Shown: positions 12,090 to 21,287 of the stretch, piece after piece | Position numbering within the stretch: position 1 is the stretch's first letter | Layout: every line of letters starts with the position of its first letter | Assembly: GCF_947497045.1 (NCBI RefSeq) | Contig: NZ_CANMEU010000007.1 | Span: 1-64,000, forward strand | Direction of reading: 5' to 3' | From: an uncultured Tateyamaria sp. | Lineage (GTDB): Bacteria > Pseudomonadota > Alphaproteobacteria > Rhodobacterales > Rhodobacteraceae | Length of the DNA stretch: 64,000 bases | The notes under the pieces: model-generated | Told to the model about the DNA's origin: nothing | Databases searched by the model: none | Seen by the model: the letters and a program-made list of their open reading frames with translations, nothing else | Program-made: the position numbers and the translations under genes

Positions 12090-12818
12090 ATGACCGGAAT
12101 TTATCAGATTAACGATGCCCCCGTGCCCAATTGGACGCCGCCGCCTGTGCCGGATGCGACCACGATCCTGACAGGGCAATACGCCACGCTTGAGCCGCTG
12201 GTGGCGGACACGCATGCGGCTTTGTTGTATCAGCCTTTTGTCGGTCACGATCATGTCTGGGATTTCCTGCCCTATGGGCCGTTTTCGTCTTCGGCGCAGT
12301 ATTATCGGTGGATCCGCGAGATCGAGATGGGGGAAGGCACGCAGTTTTACGCCATCAAGAACCACACCAGCGGTGCCTTCGAGGGTGTTGCGAGTTTCCT
12401 GCGAATCGCCCCCGAGGCGGGCAGTATCGAAGTGGGCCACATCAACTTCAGCCCGGCCTTGCAAAAGACCCGGGCGGCCACCGAGGCATTGTATTTGATG
12501 ATGGGCTGGGCCTTTGAGGCCGGGTATCGCCGTTTTGAATGGAAGTGCAATGCGATGAACGCAGGCTCGCGCCGGGCCGCGCAACGCCTTGGGTTCAGCT
12601 ATGAGGGCGTCTTTCGCCAAGCGGCAGTGGTCAAGGGGCGCAATCGCGACACGGCCTGGTTCGCGGCCATCGACGCGGAGTGGCCCGCGCTCAAGGAAGC
12701 GTTTGGCGTCTGGTTGAACCCGGCCAACTTTGATGCGCAAGGCAGGCAGAACGAAAGCCTTGCCGATATGACCCGACTGGTCCGCGTGGCAGACGATCCG
12801 ACCCTCGCCGGGTCCTGA
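12090..12818 (+). CDS. GNAT-family N-acetyltransferase (RimJ/RimL-like)
   Basis: ATEALYLMMGWAFEAGYRRFEWKCNAMNAGSRRAAQRLGFSYEGVFRQ motif. Confidence 0.88.
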   Translation: MTGIYQINDAPVPNWTPPPVPDATTILTGQYATLEPLVADTHAALLYQPFVGHDHVWDFLPYGPFSSSAQYYRWIREIEMGEGTQFYAIKNHTSGAFEGVASFLRIAPEAGSIEVGHINFSPALQKTRAATEALYLMMGWAFEAGYRRFEWKCNAMNAGSRRAAQRLGFSYEGVFRQAAVVKGRNRDTAWFAAIDAEWPALKEAFGVWLNPANFDAQGRQNESLADMTRLVRVADDPTLAGS

Positions 12819-12822
12819 CCAA

Positions 12823-13545
12823 TCAGATCGCTATTTTCTCGGCCAACCGTTCCTGAACCAAGCCAGCTACAGTCGCTGCCTCGGACGCGGCGGAGTCGCC
12901 GCGTGCCCGTTTGGCGGCCAATGCGGCACTGGCCATCATCAGTTCATCGTCCGCTGCACTGCGCGCCACGCCGCTGAGGAATTGTGCAACGTAATCAAGC
13001 GCGCGCACATCGCTTGCCCCTTCGAGTACATCGGCGACATGGGCCATGTCATCGCGATAGGCAATCGGGTCAGGTTCGACAACGTCGTTGGGCACAGAGC
13101 GCGGCCCATTCGGACGCCGATCCAGCGGCAGATGGGACAGGATCGTGTCCTGAAAAACACTCAGCGACACAACGGGCTTGGCCATGAAACCATCGGCACC
13201 CGCGTCCAACACGATCCCTTCGCGGTCGATGTCACCCGATGTGCCCAGAATCACCTCCGGGCGATTGCCCGATTCCGACAGCTCGCGGATCAGATCACTG
13301 CCGCTGCCATCAGGCAGACCCACATCCACGATCACCACCGTGGGCCGATAAACCTGCAAATGGCGACGCGCAGAGCGCAACGTGTCGGCCCGCCGAATGC
13401 GCGCCCCGCTGCGCAAACACAGCAATCGCAGCGCCTCACAGGCGAACCGACTGTCTTCGATGACCAATACGGTCAGCCCCAAAAGGGGACGCATCGCGGT
13501 TGGGGCAGGGTAAATTGGCTTGAACGGGTCCGTCGTATCCATCAC
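12823..13545 (-). CDS. Response regulator receiver protein with a degenerate HPt-like C-terminal region
   Basis: REC domain with conserved acidic cluster (VIEDS), phospho-acceptor VIVDVGLPDGSG, TSGD and AKP. Confidence 0.85.
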   Translation of the reverse strand: MMDTTDPFKPIYPAPTAMRPLLGLTVLVIEDSRFACEALRLLCLRSGARIRRADTLRSARRHLQVYRPTVVIVDVGLPDGSGSDLIRELSESGNRPEVILGTSGDIDREGIVLDAGADGFMAKPVVSLSVFQDTILSHLPLDRRPNGPRSVPNDVVEPDPIAYRDDMAHVADVLEGASDVRALDYVAQFLSGVARSAADDELMMASAALAAKRARGDSAASEAATVAGLVQERLAEKIAI

Positions 13546-13670
13546 TTCCTCCGGCTGAACTCTGGACCTGACGTTACGGGCCCTTAGCTAACAGCAAGTT
13601 AACGCCTGCTCTTGCGTGATATTCCGTGCTTGGCGATAAGGGCGCAACATCAAACCAAAGGAGTCTCCAG

Positions 13671-14075
13671 ATGATTGGTCGCTTGAATCATGTCGCGATT
13701 GCGGTTCCCGATTTGGACGCTGCCGCCGCGCAATATCGGGGGGCTTTGGGGGCTGCCGTTGGTGCGCCGCAGGACGAACCCGATCACGGAGTCACCGTCA
13801 TCTTCATCGAACTGCCCAACACCAAGATCGAGCTGCTTTACCCTTTGGGTGAGGACAGCCCCATCAATGGCTTTCTGGAAAAGAACCCCGCTGGCGGTAT
13901 TCACCATATCTGTTACGAGGTTGATGACATTCTGGCCGCCCGCGATCACCTGCAATCGACCGGCGCGCGTGTTCTGGGCAGCGGTGAGCCCAAGATTGGG
14001 GCCCACGGCAAACCCGTCCTGTTCCTGCATCCAAAGGACTTCAACGGCTGCCTTGTCGAGCTTGAGCAAGTCTGA
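13671..14075 (+). CDS. mce: Methylmalonyl-CoA epimerase
   Basis: MIGRLNHVAIAVPDLDAAAAQYR...HHICYEVDDI...HPKDFNGCLVELEQ. Confidence 0.93.
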   Translation: MIGRLNHVAIAVPDLDAAAAQYRGALGAAVGAPQDEPDHGVTVIFIELPNTKIELLYPLGEDSPINGFLEKNPAGGIHHICYEVDDILAARDHLQSTGARVLGSGEPKIGAHGKPVLFLHPKDFNGCLVELEQV

Positions 14076-14350
14076 TGGGTATTACATCAGCCCTCGTCCT
14101 CTATGCTGTGATCTGGTGGATGTGCTTCCTGATCTCGCTGCCGATCAAGGTGCAAACCCAAGGTGATCTGGGTCAGGTGGAACCGGGCACCCATGCGGGC
14201 GCGCCCGAACATCATCACACCAGGCGCAAGGCGTGGATTGTGACGTGGGTCGCACTGGTTCTGTGGATTACCGTGGCGGGGATTATCCTGTCGGGATGGA
14301 TTTCCCTCAGCGATATGAGCTGGTTTGATCGGGCGATTGCGCCTCTGTGA
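14075..14350 (+). CDS. DUF1467 family membrane protein
   Basis: Two TM segments, YAVIWWMCFLISLPIKVQTQGDLGQVEPGTHAGAPE; typical position after mce. Confidence 0.8.
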   Translation: MGITSALVLYAVIWWMCFLISLPIKVQTQGDLGQVEPGTHAGAPEHHHTRRKAWIVTWVALVLWITVAGIILSGWISLSDMSWFDRAIAPL

Positions 14351-15038
14351 TCTTGTGAAAAAGGTGGGTGAAAGTCGCCGCCCCGATGATCGGTATCAGT
14401 AGGTTTATCAATGGTATGGATAGGGGGATCGCCATCAGCGTCCCCGCCAGCCATATGGTGCCGGTATGGGCGCGCCGCAATTCCTTGGCATGGACCCGTC
14501 CGACCCGGCGCATCGCCGCCAGCGTGAAATATTCCCGGCCCAGCAGGAACCCGTTCAGCCCCCAGAAGATAAAGGGCGTAAGCGGGGCGAAAAACACATA
14601 GAGGATCAGCGCGAGCAGATTTGCCCCGATCAGCACCCCCATAAAGTTAAGCGTATCCACGACCGCGTCGCCAATCGGCACGCTGTTGGCGGGGGGCAGG
14701 TGAGGGTAGTGCCGATCCTCGACCGCCTGCGCCACCTCGTCCAGAAACATGGAGGTGATGGCCGACGCCACCGGCATCATCAGAAAAATCGACAGGCCAA
14801 AGAACAGAAAGAACGACCCCCAACTGACGATATCATCCAGCCACGTGATCGTGCCGACCCATGGCACGCTGACACTGTCCGCAGTAAGCGACCCGATCAG
14901 CCAGACAAGGCCCGAGGTCGCCGCGATCAGCAAGGCAATGGTGAGCGCAACACCCAGCAACAGCACGCGGCGAAACCGGGCATCGCCAATCTGTCCAAGC
15001 GCAGCAAAGAAGGAGGTGATGATCATGTCTCGACCCAC
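14307..15038 (-). CDS. EI24-domain / CysZ-like membrane protein
   Basis: LNGFLLGREYFTLAAMRRVG motif and multiple TM segments; tail-to-tail overlap with the DUF1467 gene. Confidence 0.8.
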   Translation of the reverse strand: MGRDMIITSFFAALGQIGDARFRRVLLLGVALTIALLIAATSGLVWLIGSLTADSVSVPWVGTITWLDDIVSWGSFFLFFGLSIFLMMPVASAITSMFLDEVAQAVEDRHYPHLPPANSVPIGDAVVDTLNFMGVLIGANLLALILYVFFAPLTPFIFWGLNGFLLGREYFTLAAMRRVGRVHAKELRRAHTGTIWLAGTLMAIPLSIPLINLLIPIIGAATFTHLFHKITEAQSPDQTSSYR

Positions 15039-15601
15039 GTGGTGATGGCACCCAGATCGGGGCGTGGCCGATCCGGCGGGGTGCTTGTTTCGGTTCCGAT
15101 ATGGATGAAACCGGCGATCTTTTCGTGCGGGGCGAGGTCAAGCGCCTGCTCCATGAACCCGCGGTCATGGCTTGGCCAGCCGCTCAGCCAATTGGCACCC
15201 CATCCGGCGGCAAGGGCTGCGTTCAGCAAGGCAAGGCAGACCGCCCCGGCAGAGTAGGTCTGTTCGAGGGGCGGAATTTTTTCGGATGGTTTTTGCACCT
15301 CGATGACTGCAATGGCGAGGTTACCTTGATCGAATTGCGTGCGGCCCTTGGTGATTTGTTCCGCATCCAGCCCGAGGGCGCGCCCGCGTTGCTCTGCCAG
15401 ATCGGCGAGCCGCGGCATCGCGCCTGCGCCCAGCACAACAAAACGCCAGGGCTCCAACTTGCCGTGGTCGGGAGTGCGCGCTGCGGCGGTCAGGATTTTC
15501 TGCACTGTTGCGCGGTCGGGCACGGGTGTTGTCAGCGTCTTGGCCGGGCGCGAGCGGCGGCTGAGCAGGAAATCGAGCGCATCGGGGTTCGGGGTGGGCA
15601 T
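15023..15601 (-). CDS. Nitroreductase family protein
   Basis: LSRRSRPAKTL...AARTPDHGKLEPWRFVVL...GWGANWLSGW. Confidence 0.88.
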   Translation of the reverse strand: MPTPNPDALDFLLSRRSRPAKTLTTPVPDRATVQKILTAAARTPDHGKLEPWRFVVLGAGAMPRLADLAEQRGRALGLDAEQITKGRTQFDQGNLAIAVIEVQKPSEKIPPLEQTYSAGAVCLALLNAALAAGWGANWLSGWPSHDRGFMEQALDLAPHEKIAGFIHIGTETSTPPDRPRPDLGAITTWVET

Positions 15602-15663
15602 ATGTTACGCCTTTTTACATGGTTGGGGATCATGTCGTGGCGATGGGCTGCGACGTCAAGAGG

Positions 15664-16770
15664 TTAGAGACCAAGTTGTTCGGCCATATGGTCGATTTCG
15701 TTGCGCAGGAAGGCGTCAAAGCGTGGGCCTGGCTGACGCGCGTCAAGGGCGCGTTTCATCGGATCAGGCGCGGTGATCGAACTGCCCGACAGCGCCTCGA
15801 TCGTGGCGTGACCGCAGAAGGGTACGTAAACTTCGGAATAGCCCCCCTCGTGGCTCAGCACGAGGTTTCCGTCGCAGATATCTTCGGCCAGTGCTTTGAT
15901 CTTCAACGTCATCTGGCGAAACGTGTCCGCTGTGGCAAGCATCCGGGCCAAGGGATCCACCGCGCCCGCGTCAAAGCCGCAGGCCACTATGATCAGGTCC
16001 GGGTTGAAGGCCCTGATTGCCGGGATAATCACCCGGTCAAGGCTGTGCTGATAGGTGGTGTGCCCGGCCCCCGCTGGCAATGGCAGATTGAGATTATATC
16101 CTTCACCCGCCCCGGTGCCCCGATCCGCCAGCGCCCCAGTGTCGAGCGGATAGTTGCCTTCTTGGTGCATCGACAGGGTGAACACATCCGCCCGGTCATA
16201 GAAAATCGACTCAGTTCCGTTACCGTGGTGCACGTCCCAGTCCAGCACCGCAACGCGCAGGTCGGGGCGGGTGGCCTTGGCTGCTTCGATTGCGATGGCG
16301 ATATTGGCCATCAGGCAGAACCCCATGGGCGCGTCCGCGCGGCAATGATGTCCGGGCGGGCGCGACAGGGCGTAGGCATTTTCATGGGTGCCATCAAGGA
16401 CACTCTCAACTGCCGCAGTGGTCAACCCGGCGGACAGCGCGGCCAGTTCGTACCCCCCTTTGGCAAAGGGCGCATGATGCCCGATTTCGCCGCCGTGATC
16501 GTCCGAAAGGGCCTTGAAGTTGGACAGGTAGCTTTCGGGATGCACGCGGCGCAATTGGGCGTGTGTCGCCTCAGGTGCTGAGCAGACATGCAGGTCGCTC
16601 ATCAACCCGGTCACCTCCATCAGGTTCTTGAGGCGGCGCTTGGTTTCAGGGCTTTCGGGCAGACCGCCAGCGGCAAGGGGTTGCACCAGACCTCCAAGGG
16701 GCACGGTAAAGGCATAATCGCCCCCGGCATGCCACATGGTGCGTTCATCATGGTAAAATCCTGTGCGCAT
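15664..16770 (-). CDS. Class II histone deacetylase-like (HDAH/acetoin utilization/acetylpolyamine amidohydrolase) protein
   Basis: RPPGHHCRADAPMGFCLMANIAIA, VLDWDVHHGNGTESIFY, GFDAGAVDPLARM, LSHEGGYSEVYVPFCG. Confidence 0.93.
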   Translation of the reverse strand: MRTGFYHDERTMWHAGGDYAFTVPLGGLVQPLAAGGLPESPETKRRLKNLMEVTGLMSDLHVCSAPEATHAQLRRVHPESYLSNFKALSDDHGGEIGHHAPFAKGGYELAALSAGLTTAAVESVLDGTHENAYALSRPPGHHCRADAPMGFCLMANIAIAIEAAKATRPDLRVAVLDWDVHHGNGTESIFYDRADVFTLSMHQEGNYPLDTGALADRGTGAGEGYNLNLPLPAGAGHTTYQHSLDRVIIPAIRAFNPDLIIVACGFDAGAVDPLARMLATADTFRQMTLKIKALAEDICDGNLVLSHEGGYSEVYVPFCGHATIEALSGSSITAPDPMKRALDARQPGPRFDAFLRNEIDHMAEQLGL

Positions 16771-16827
16771 GGCCGTTCCCGTTTCAGCGTGCGCGCAAGG
16801 TGGCTGAAATCGCAGAGGCGAGCAAGA

Positions 16828-17313
16828 TCAGCCCGCCTCTGCGAGCAACGCAGCGACATCGAGCGGCGCGTTGACCATTTTCAAGGCACCATCCACATCG
16901 TGGGGCCATTCCGCCGGATCACGGTCACGGTAAAGCTCGACCCCGTTGCCGTCGGGGTCGCGTATATAGACGGCCTCGGACACCCCGTGATCTGCGGCCC
17001 CATCCAAGGGTGTGCCATGATCCAGCACCCGTTGCAGCGCAGCCCCAAGCGAGGCGCGGTCGGGAAATAGGAACGCGCTGTGGTAAAGCCCCGCCGCCCG
17101 CTCGGGGGCTGGCCCGGCCCCGCGCGAGTGCCATGTGTTGAGGCCGATGTGGTGGTGATAGTTTCCCGCTGCCAGAAACGCGGCCTGATCCCCATAGCGT
17201 TGGGTCACCGTGAATCCCAGGACGTTGCCGTAAAAGTGGATGGCCCGCTCAAGGTCGGTGACCTTGAGGTGGATGTGGCCGACGCGCGTGCCGGCAGGAA
17301 CTTTTGCGGTCAT
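16828..17313 (-). CDS. VOC-family (glyoxalase / extradiol dioxygenase-like) protein
   Basis: VGHIHLKVTDLERAIHFYGNVLGF...HHIGLNTW...YIRDPDGNGVELYRDR. Start chosen at MTAKVPAG. Confidence 0.9.
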   Translation of the reverse strand: MTAKVPAGTRVGHIHLKVTDLERAIHFYGNVLGFTVTQRYGDQAAFLAAGNYHHHIGLNTWHSRGAGPAPERAAGLYHSAFLFPDRASLGAALQRVLDHGTPLDGAADHGVSEAVYIRDPDGNGVELYRDRDPAEWPHDVDGALKMVNAPLDVAALLAEAG

Positions 17314-17539
17314 GGTGGCCTCTTGCGTGCGAATGCGACTGTGATCTGAAGGGTAGGCGGGTGCGCACCACCCGGCAACAGGCACAGGCGCGCAGGATTT
17401 GTGCGTGGTTTCGGACGCATCGCGGACACCGGGGGCTGGGTCAGTGCGCGTGTTGCGCCCTACTTCGTCATGCGACCGGATCGTTTGCGTCACAGGTTTG
17501 CGTTTGACATCCGGGTCCGCGTGCGCCCCTGATGGGCCA

Positions 17540-18772
17540 ATGGCCCTTCTCATATCCAACCGCCCCTATCGCCTGCTGTTCTCGGCCACCGCCATCTCGA
17601 ACCTTGGCGATGGTGTGTCGGCACTGGCCTTTCCCTGGCTTGCGACGCTGATCACCCGTGATCCTGCGTTGATTGCCCTTGTCGCCTTTGCGACGCGGCT
17701 GCCGTGGTTGCTGCTGTCGATCCCTGCGGGCGTGGCGGTCGACCGCTATGATCGGCGGCTGTTGATGGTGCAGGCGGATGTGTTCCGCTTGCTGCTGACC
17801 GGCGGGGTCATTGCAATGATCCTGTCGGTGCCTGCCTTGCCGCCTGCGGGTGATCCCCTGCCTTATATCCTTGCCCTGTCGGGCCTTGCGATGCTTTTGG
17901 GATGTGCCGAAGTGATCCGCGATAACGCCGCTCAGACCGTGCTGCCCTCGGTTGTTGCCAAGACGGACCTTGAGACCGCCAATGGCCAGATGTGGAGCGT
18001 TGAGCAGATCATGGGCTCGTTCGTTGGCCCACCGCTGGCCGGTATTCTGATTGCCTTTGCGGTGCCTGCCCCCTTTACGCTGGATGCGATCACTTTCGGG
18101 ATTGCGGCTTGGCTTGTGTGGTGCATCGCGATCCCGCGTCGTGTCGCCCCGCCCCGGCGGCGCATCTGGCCCGAGGTGGTGGAAGGCTGGCAGTGGCTGC
18201 GGGGCCATTCCACATTGTTGCGCCTTGCGATCATGTTGGGGCTGATCAATGCGATTTCGACCATGGCGGTCACGATCCTCATCCTGTTCTCGCAAGAGGT
18301 TATGGGGCTGAGCGCGGTTGGCCATGGCATCCTGCTGACGGCCGGAGCTGCAGGTGGGGTGGTTGGTGGCATTATCGGCCCGCTTGTCGTGGCCCGGATC
18401 GGGGGGCAGCGCGCCGTTATGCTGGCACTGTGCCTGATGCCGGTGCCGTTTGTGGTGATCGCGCTGACGTCCAGCCCTTACGTCGTCGCGGTGGCCCTGT
18501 TTGTCGAGATGATTGCCGCCTTGCTATGGAACGTTGTCACCGTGTCCTATCGCCAACGGCTGATCCCGGATGATCTGCTGGGGCGGGTCAATGCGCTTTA
18601 CCGGTTCTTTGGCTGGGGGATGATGCCTGTTGGGGCGCTGGCGGGTGGCTGGATCGTGGCCTGGGCCGAGCCGGACCTGGGTCGCGCATTGGCGCTGCGC
18701 ATGCCCTATATTGTAGGCGGAGTCGGGTCGGTTCTGATGCTCGCCTACGGTCTGCGCAGGTTGCGCCTATGA
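17540..18772 (+). CDS. MFS transporter
   Basis: MALLISNRPYRLLFSATAISNLGDGVSALAFPWLA, about 12 TM; start at ATG 17540. Confidence 0.9.
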   Translation: MALLISNRPYRLLFSATAISNLGDGVSALAFPWLATLITRDPALIALVAFATRLPWLLLSIPAGVAVDRYDRRLLMVQADVFRLLLTGGVIAMILSVPALPPAGDPLPYILALSGLAMLLGCAEVIRDNAAQTVLPSVVAKTDLETANGQMWSVEQIMGSFVGPPLAGILIAFAVPAPFTLDAITFGIAAWLVWCIAIPRRVAPPRRRIWPEVVEGWQWLRGHSTLLRLAIMLGLINAISTMAVTILILFSQEVMGLSAVGHGILLTAGAAGGVVGGIIGPLVVARIGGQRAVMLALCLMPVPFVVIALTSSPYVVAVALFVEMIAALLWNVVTVSYRQRLIPDDLLGRVNALYRFFGWGMMPVGALAGGWIVAWAEPDLGRALALRMPYIVGGVGSVLMLAYGLRRLRL

Positions 18773-19411
18773 TGCGTTTACGGGGGGCTGTGGCACGGTA
18801 AAGACCGCACGTTCAGCCGCACAGGGCGCGCGGAAATCGCAGCCCTCGAAGTGGTCATTGATCAGCCCACAGCCCTGCAACACGCCATACATCGACACAG
18901 GGCCAACAAACTTGAAACCGTGGGCCTTGAGGTCACGCGCCAGCCGCTCGGAATAGACGGATTGCGTGTTGGTGCGCAGCGTCTCGGCGGTCACGGGGTC
19001 AGGCCGGGTGGCCGGGTCCGGTTCGTATTGCCACAGGAACGCGGCGAGGGATCCAAACTTGTCCACGAGCCCAAGTGCGCAGCGGGCGTTGTTGATGACA
19101 GCCGTGATCTTGACCTTGTTGCGCACGAGGCGGGCGTCCTGCATCAGCCGTTCAACGTCCGCGTCGCCGTATGCGGCGACCAAATTCATATCGAAATTGT
19201 TATAGGCCTCGTCAAAGATCGCGGCCTTGGTCAGTACTCCGTGAAAGGACAGGCCCGAGGCAAAGATCTCAAAGCAGATCTTGCGAAAGATATAGATGTC
19301 GTCCGTGGTGGGCCGTCCGAAGGTTGTGTCGTGGTAATGGGTAAAGATAGGATCATTGACGCGAAAGTTGCACCGCGTCTTTCCATCTTCACATGTCACA
19401 AGATCGCTCAT
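18767..19411 (-). CDS. tag: DNA-3-methyladenine glycosylase I
   Basis: YHDTTFGRPTTDDIYIFRKICFEIFASGLSF...GFKFVGPVSMYGVLQGCGLINDH. Confidence 0.9.
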   Translation of the reverse strand: MSDLVTCEDGKTRCNFRVNDPIFTHYHDTTFGRPTTDDIYIFRKICFEIFASGLSFHGVLTKAAIFDEAYNNFDMNLVAAYGDADVERLMQDARLVRNKVKITAVINNARCALGLVDKFGSLAAFLWQYEPDPATRPDPVTAETLRTNTQSVYSERLARDLKAHGFKFVGPVSMYGVLQGCGLINDHFEGCDFRAPCAAERAVFTVPQPPVNAS

Positions 19412-19510
19412 GTGGTCACCTTAAGTGGTCAGTGCTTTGCAATGTGACCCCTTCAGGGGTCATAGCGGACGGATACAGCGCGATAACAATCCTCGGGCGG
19501 TCCACACACG

Positions 19511-20530
19511 TCAGCTGCCGATCATCCCCACGATCTCATAGGTCTTTTTCAGGATTGGCGTGGTGATCTCGCGGGCTTGCTCGGCCCCACGCGCCAACAC
19601 CTTGTCGATCTCGGTCACATCATCCATCAGCCGCGCCATCTCGTCCGAGATGGGCGACAGCTTGGCAACCGCCAGATCGGCGAGTGCGGGTTTGAAGGTG
19701 CCAAATTGGGCACCCCCGTGTTCGGCCAACACCTGATCCACACTTATGTCCGCGAGTGCGGCATAGATGTTGACCAGATTGCGCGCCTCGGGGCGATCTT
19801 CCAGCCCCTTGGCTTCGGAGGGCAGGGCGTCGGGATCGGTCTTGGCTTTGCGGATCTTCTTGGCGATCGTGTCTGCCGCGTCGGTCATATTGATACGCGA
19901 CGCATCGGAGGGGTCGGATTTGCTCATTTTCTTGGACCCGTCGCGCAAGGACATCACACGGGTGGCGGCACCCTTGATCACCGGTTCGGTGATCGGAAAG
20001 AAATCCACGCCAAAGTCATGGTTGAACTTCGTTGCGATGTCGCGGGTCAACTCAAGGTGCTGTTTCTGGTCCTCGCCTACGGGCACGTGGGTGGCGTGAT
20101 AAACCAGAATGTCAGCCGCCATCAAGGCCGGGTACCCAAACAACCCGAGCGAGGCGTTCTGCGCATTCTTGCCCGCCTTGTCCTTGAACTGGGTCATCCG
20201 CTGCATCCAGCCCATGCGGGCCACACAGTTAAAGATCCACCCCAATTGGGCGTGCTCGGGCACCTGTGACTGGTTGATCAGGATCGATTTGTCTGGGCTG
20301 ATCCCGGATGCGATGAAACCGGCGGCCAACTCGCGCGTGTTGTGCATCAGCGCCTTGGGGTCCTGCCACACGGTGATCGCGTGCAGATCGACCATGCAAT
20401 AGACCGTCTCGTAATCCTCGTCCTGCATGGACACAAACCGCTTGATCGCACCCAGATAGTTGCCAAGCGTCAGCCCGCCCGAGGGCTGGATGCCGGAAAA
20501 GACGCGGGGTGTAAAAGTGGTGTCGGACAT
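19511..20530 (-). CDS. trpS: Tryptophanyl-tRNA synthetase
   Basis: [31 protein letters not shown] motif. Start chosen at [10 protein letters not shown]. Confidence 0.96.
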   Translation of the reverse strand: MSDTTFTPRVFSGIQPSGGLTLGNYLGAIKRFVSMQDEDYETVYCMVDLHAITVWQDPKALMHNTRELAAGFIASGISPDKSILINQSQVPEHAQLGWIFNCVARMGWMQRMTQFKDKAGKNAQNASLGLFGYPALMAADILVYHATHVPVGEDQKQHLELTRDIATKFNHDFGVDFFPITEPVIKGAATRVMSLRDGSKKMSKSDPSDASRINMTDAADTIAKKIRKAKTDPDALPSEAKGLEDRPEARNLVNIYAALADISVDQVLAEHGGAQFGTFKPALADLAVAKLSPISDEMARLMDDVTEIDKVLARGAEQAREITTPILKKTYEIVGMIGS

Positions 20531-20603
20531 GGGGGAACCCTCTGGGCAAATCTGATGGGCTGCCTTACCCATGGGGGGCAGACCCGTCAAGCAGGCGACC
20601 CTT

Positions 20604-21287
20604 ATGACCGACCACCATGATCCCAGCCCGATCAATCCCTTGCCGCCCGCTGTGTGGCTGCTGTTCGTGGCCATGGCGCTGCCCGAACTGGCCTTCTCAC
20701 TGGGTGAGGCGGGCATGGTTGGTGGTCCCGGTGCCGTGGGCTGGCGGCTCAATGCGCTCAACACTTATGCGTTTTCGGGCGAGGCGTTCGATTTCATGGC
20801 CGGGAATGGGCGGCTACTGCCTGAACACTTGGCGCGATTTGTGACCTATCCGTTTGTGCACGGGTCCGTCACGTCGACGGTGTTCGCCTGTGTGATCTTG
20901 CTGGCCATGGGCAAGATGGTGGGCGAGATTATGGGCGGGTGGGCCGTGATCCTGATGTTTGTGTTGAGCGGGATATTTGGGGCGCTGGTGTTCGCACTGC
21001 TGACGGATCAGCCTTGGCTTGTTGGGGCATATCCGTGCGTCTACGGGCTGATCGGGACCTATACGTTTCTGTATTGGCAGCGGCAGGTGGCAAGTGGGGG
21101 GCCGCAGGGGCAGGCGTTTGTGCTGATCGGGGTGTTGATGGGACTTCAGTTGATCTTTGGTGCGCTGTTTCAGGTCGGGTGGGCGTGGATCGGCGAGTTG
21201 GCGGGCTTTGTGGCCGGGTTTGCACTGACGGCATTCGTGATGCCGGGCGGTATGGGTCGTGCCCTTGCCAGTCTGCGCCGTCGTTAA
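20604..21287 (+). CDS. Rhomboid-fold membrane protein, probably catalytically inactive
   Basis: [35 protein letters not shown]...[12 protein letters not shown]...[16 protein letters not shown]...[14 protein letters not shown] aligns with the rhomboid core but lacks GxSG and the catalytic His. Confidence 0.82.
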   Translation: MTDHHDPSPINPLPPAVWLLFVAMALPELAFSLGEAGMVGGPGAVGWRLNALNTYAFSGEAFDFMAGNGRLLPEHLARFVTYPFVHGSVTSTVFACVILLAMGKMVGEIMGGWAVILMFVLSGIFGALVFALLTDQPWLVGAYPCVYGLIGTYTFLYWQRQVASGGPQGQAFVLIGVLMGLQLIFGALFQVGWAWIGELAGFVAGFALTAFVMPGGMGRALASLRRR

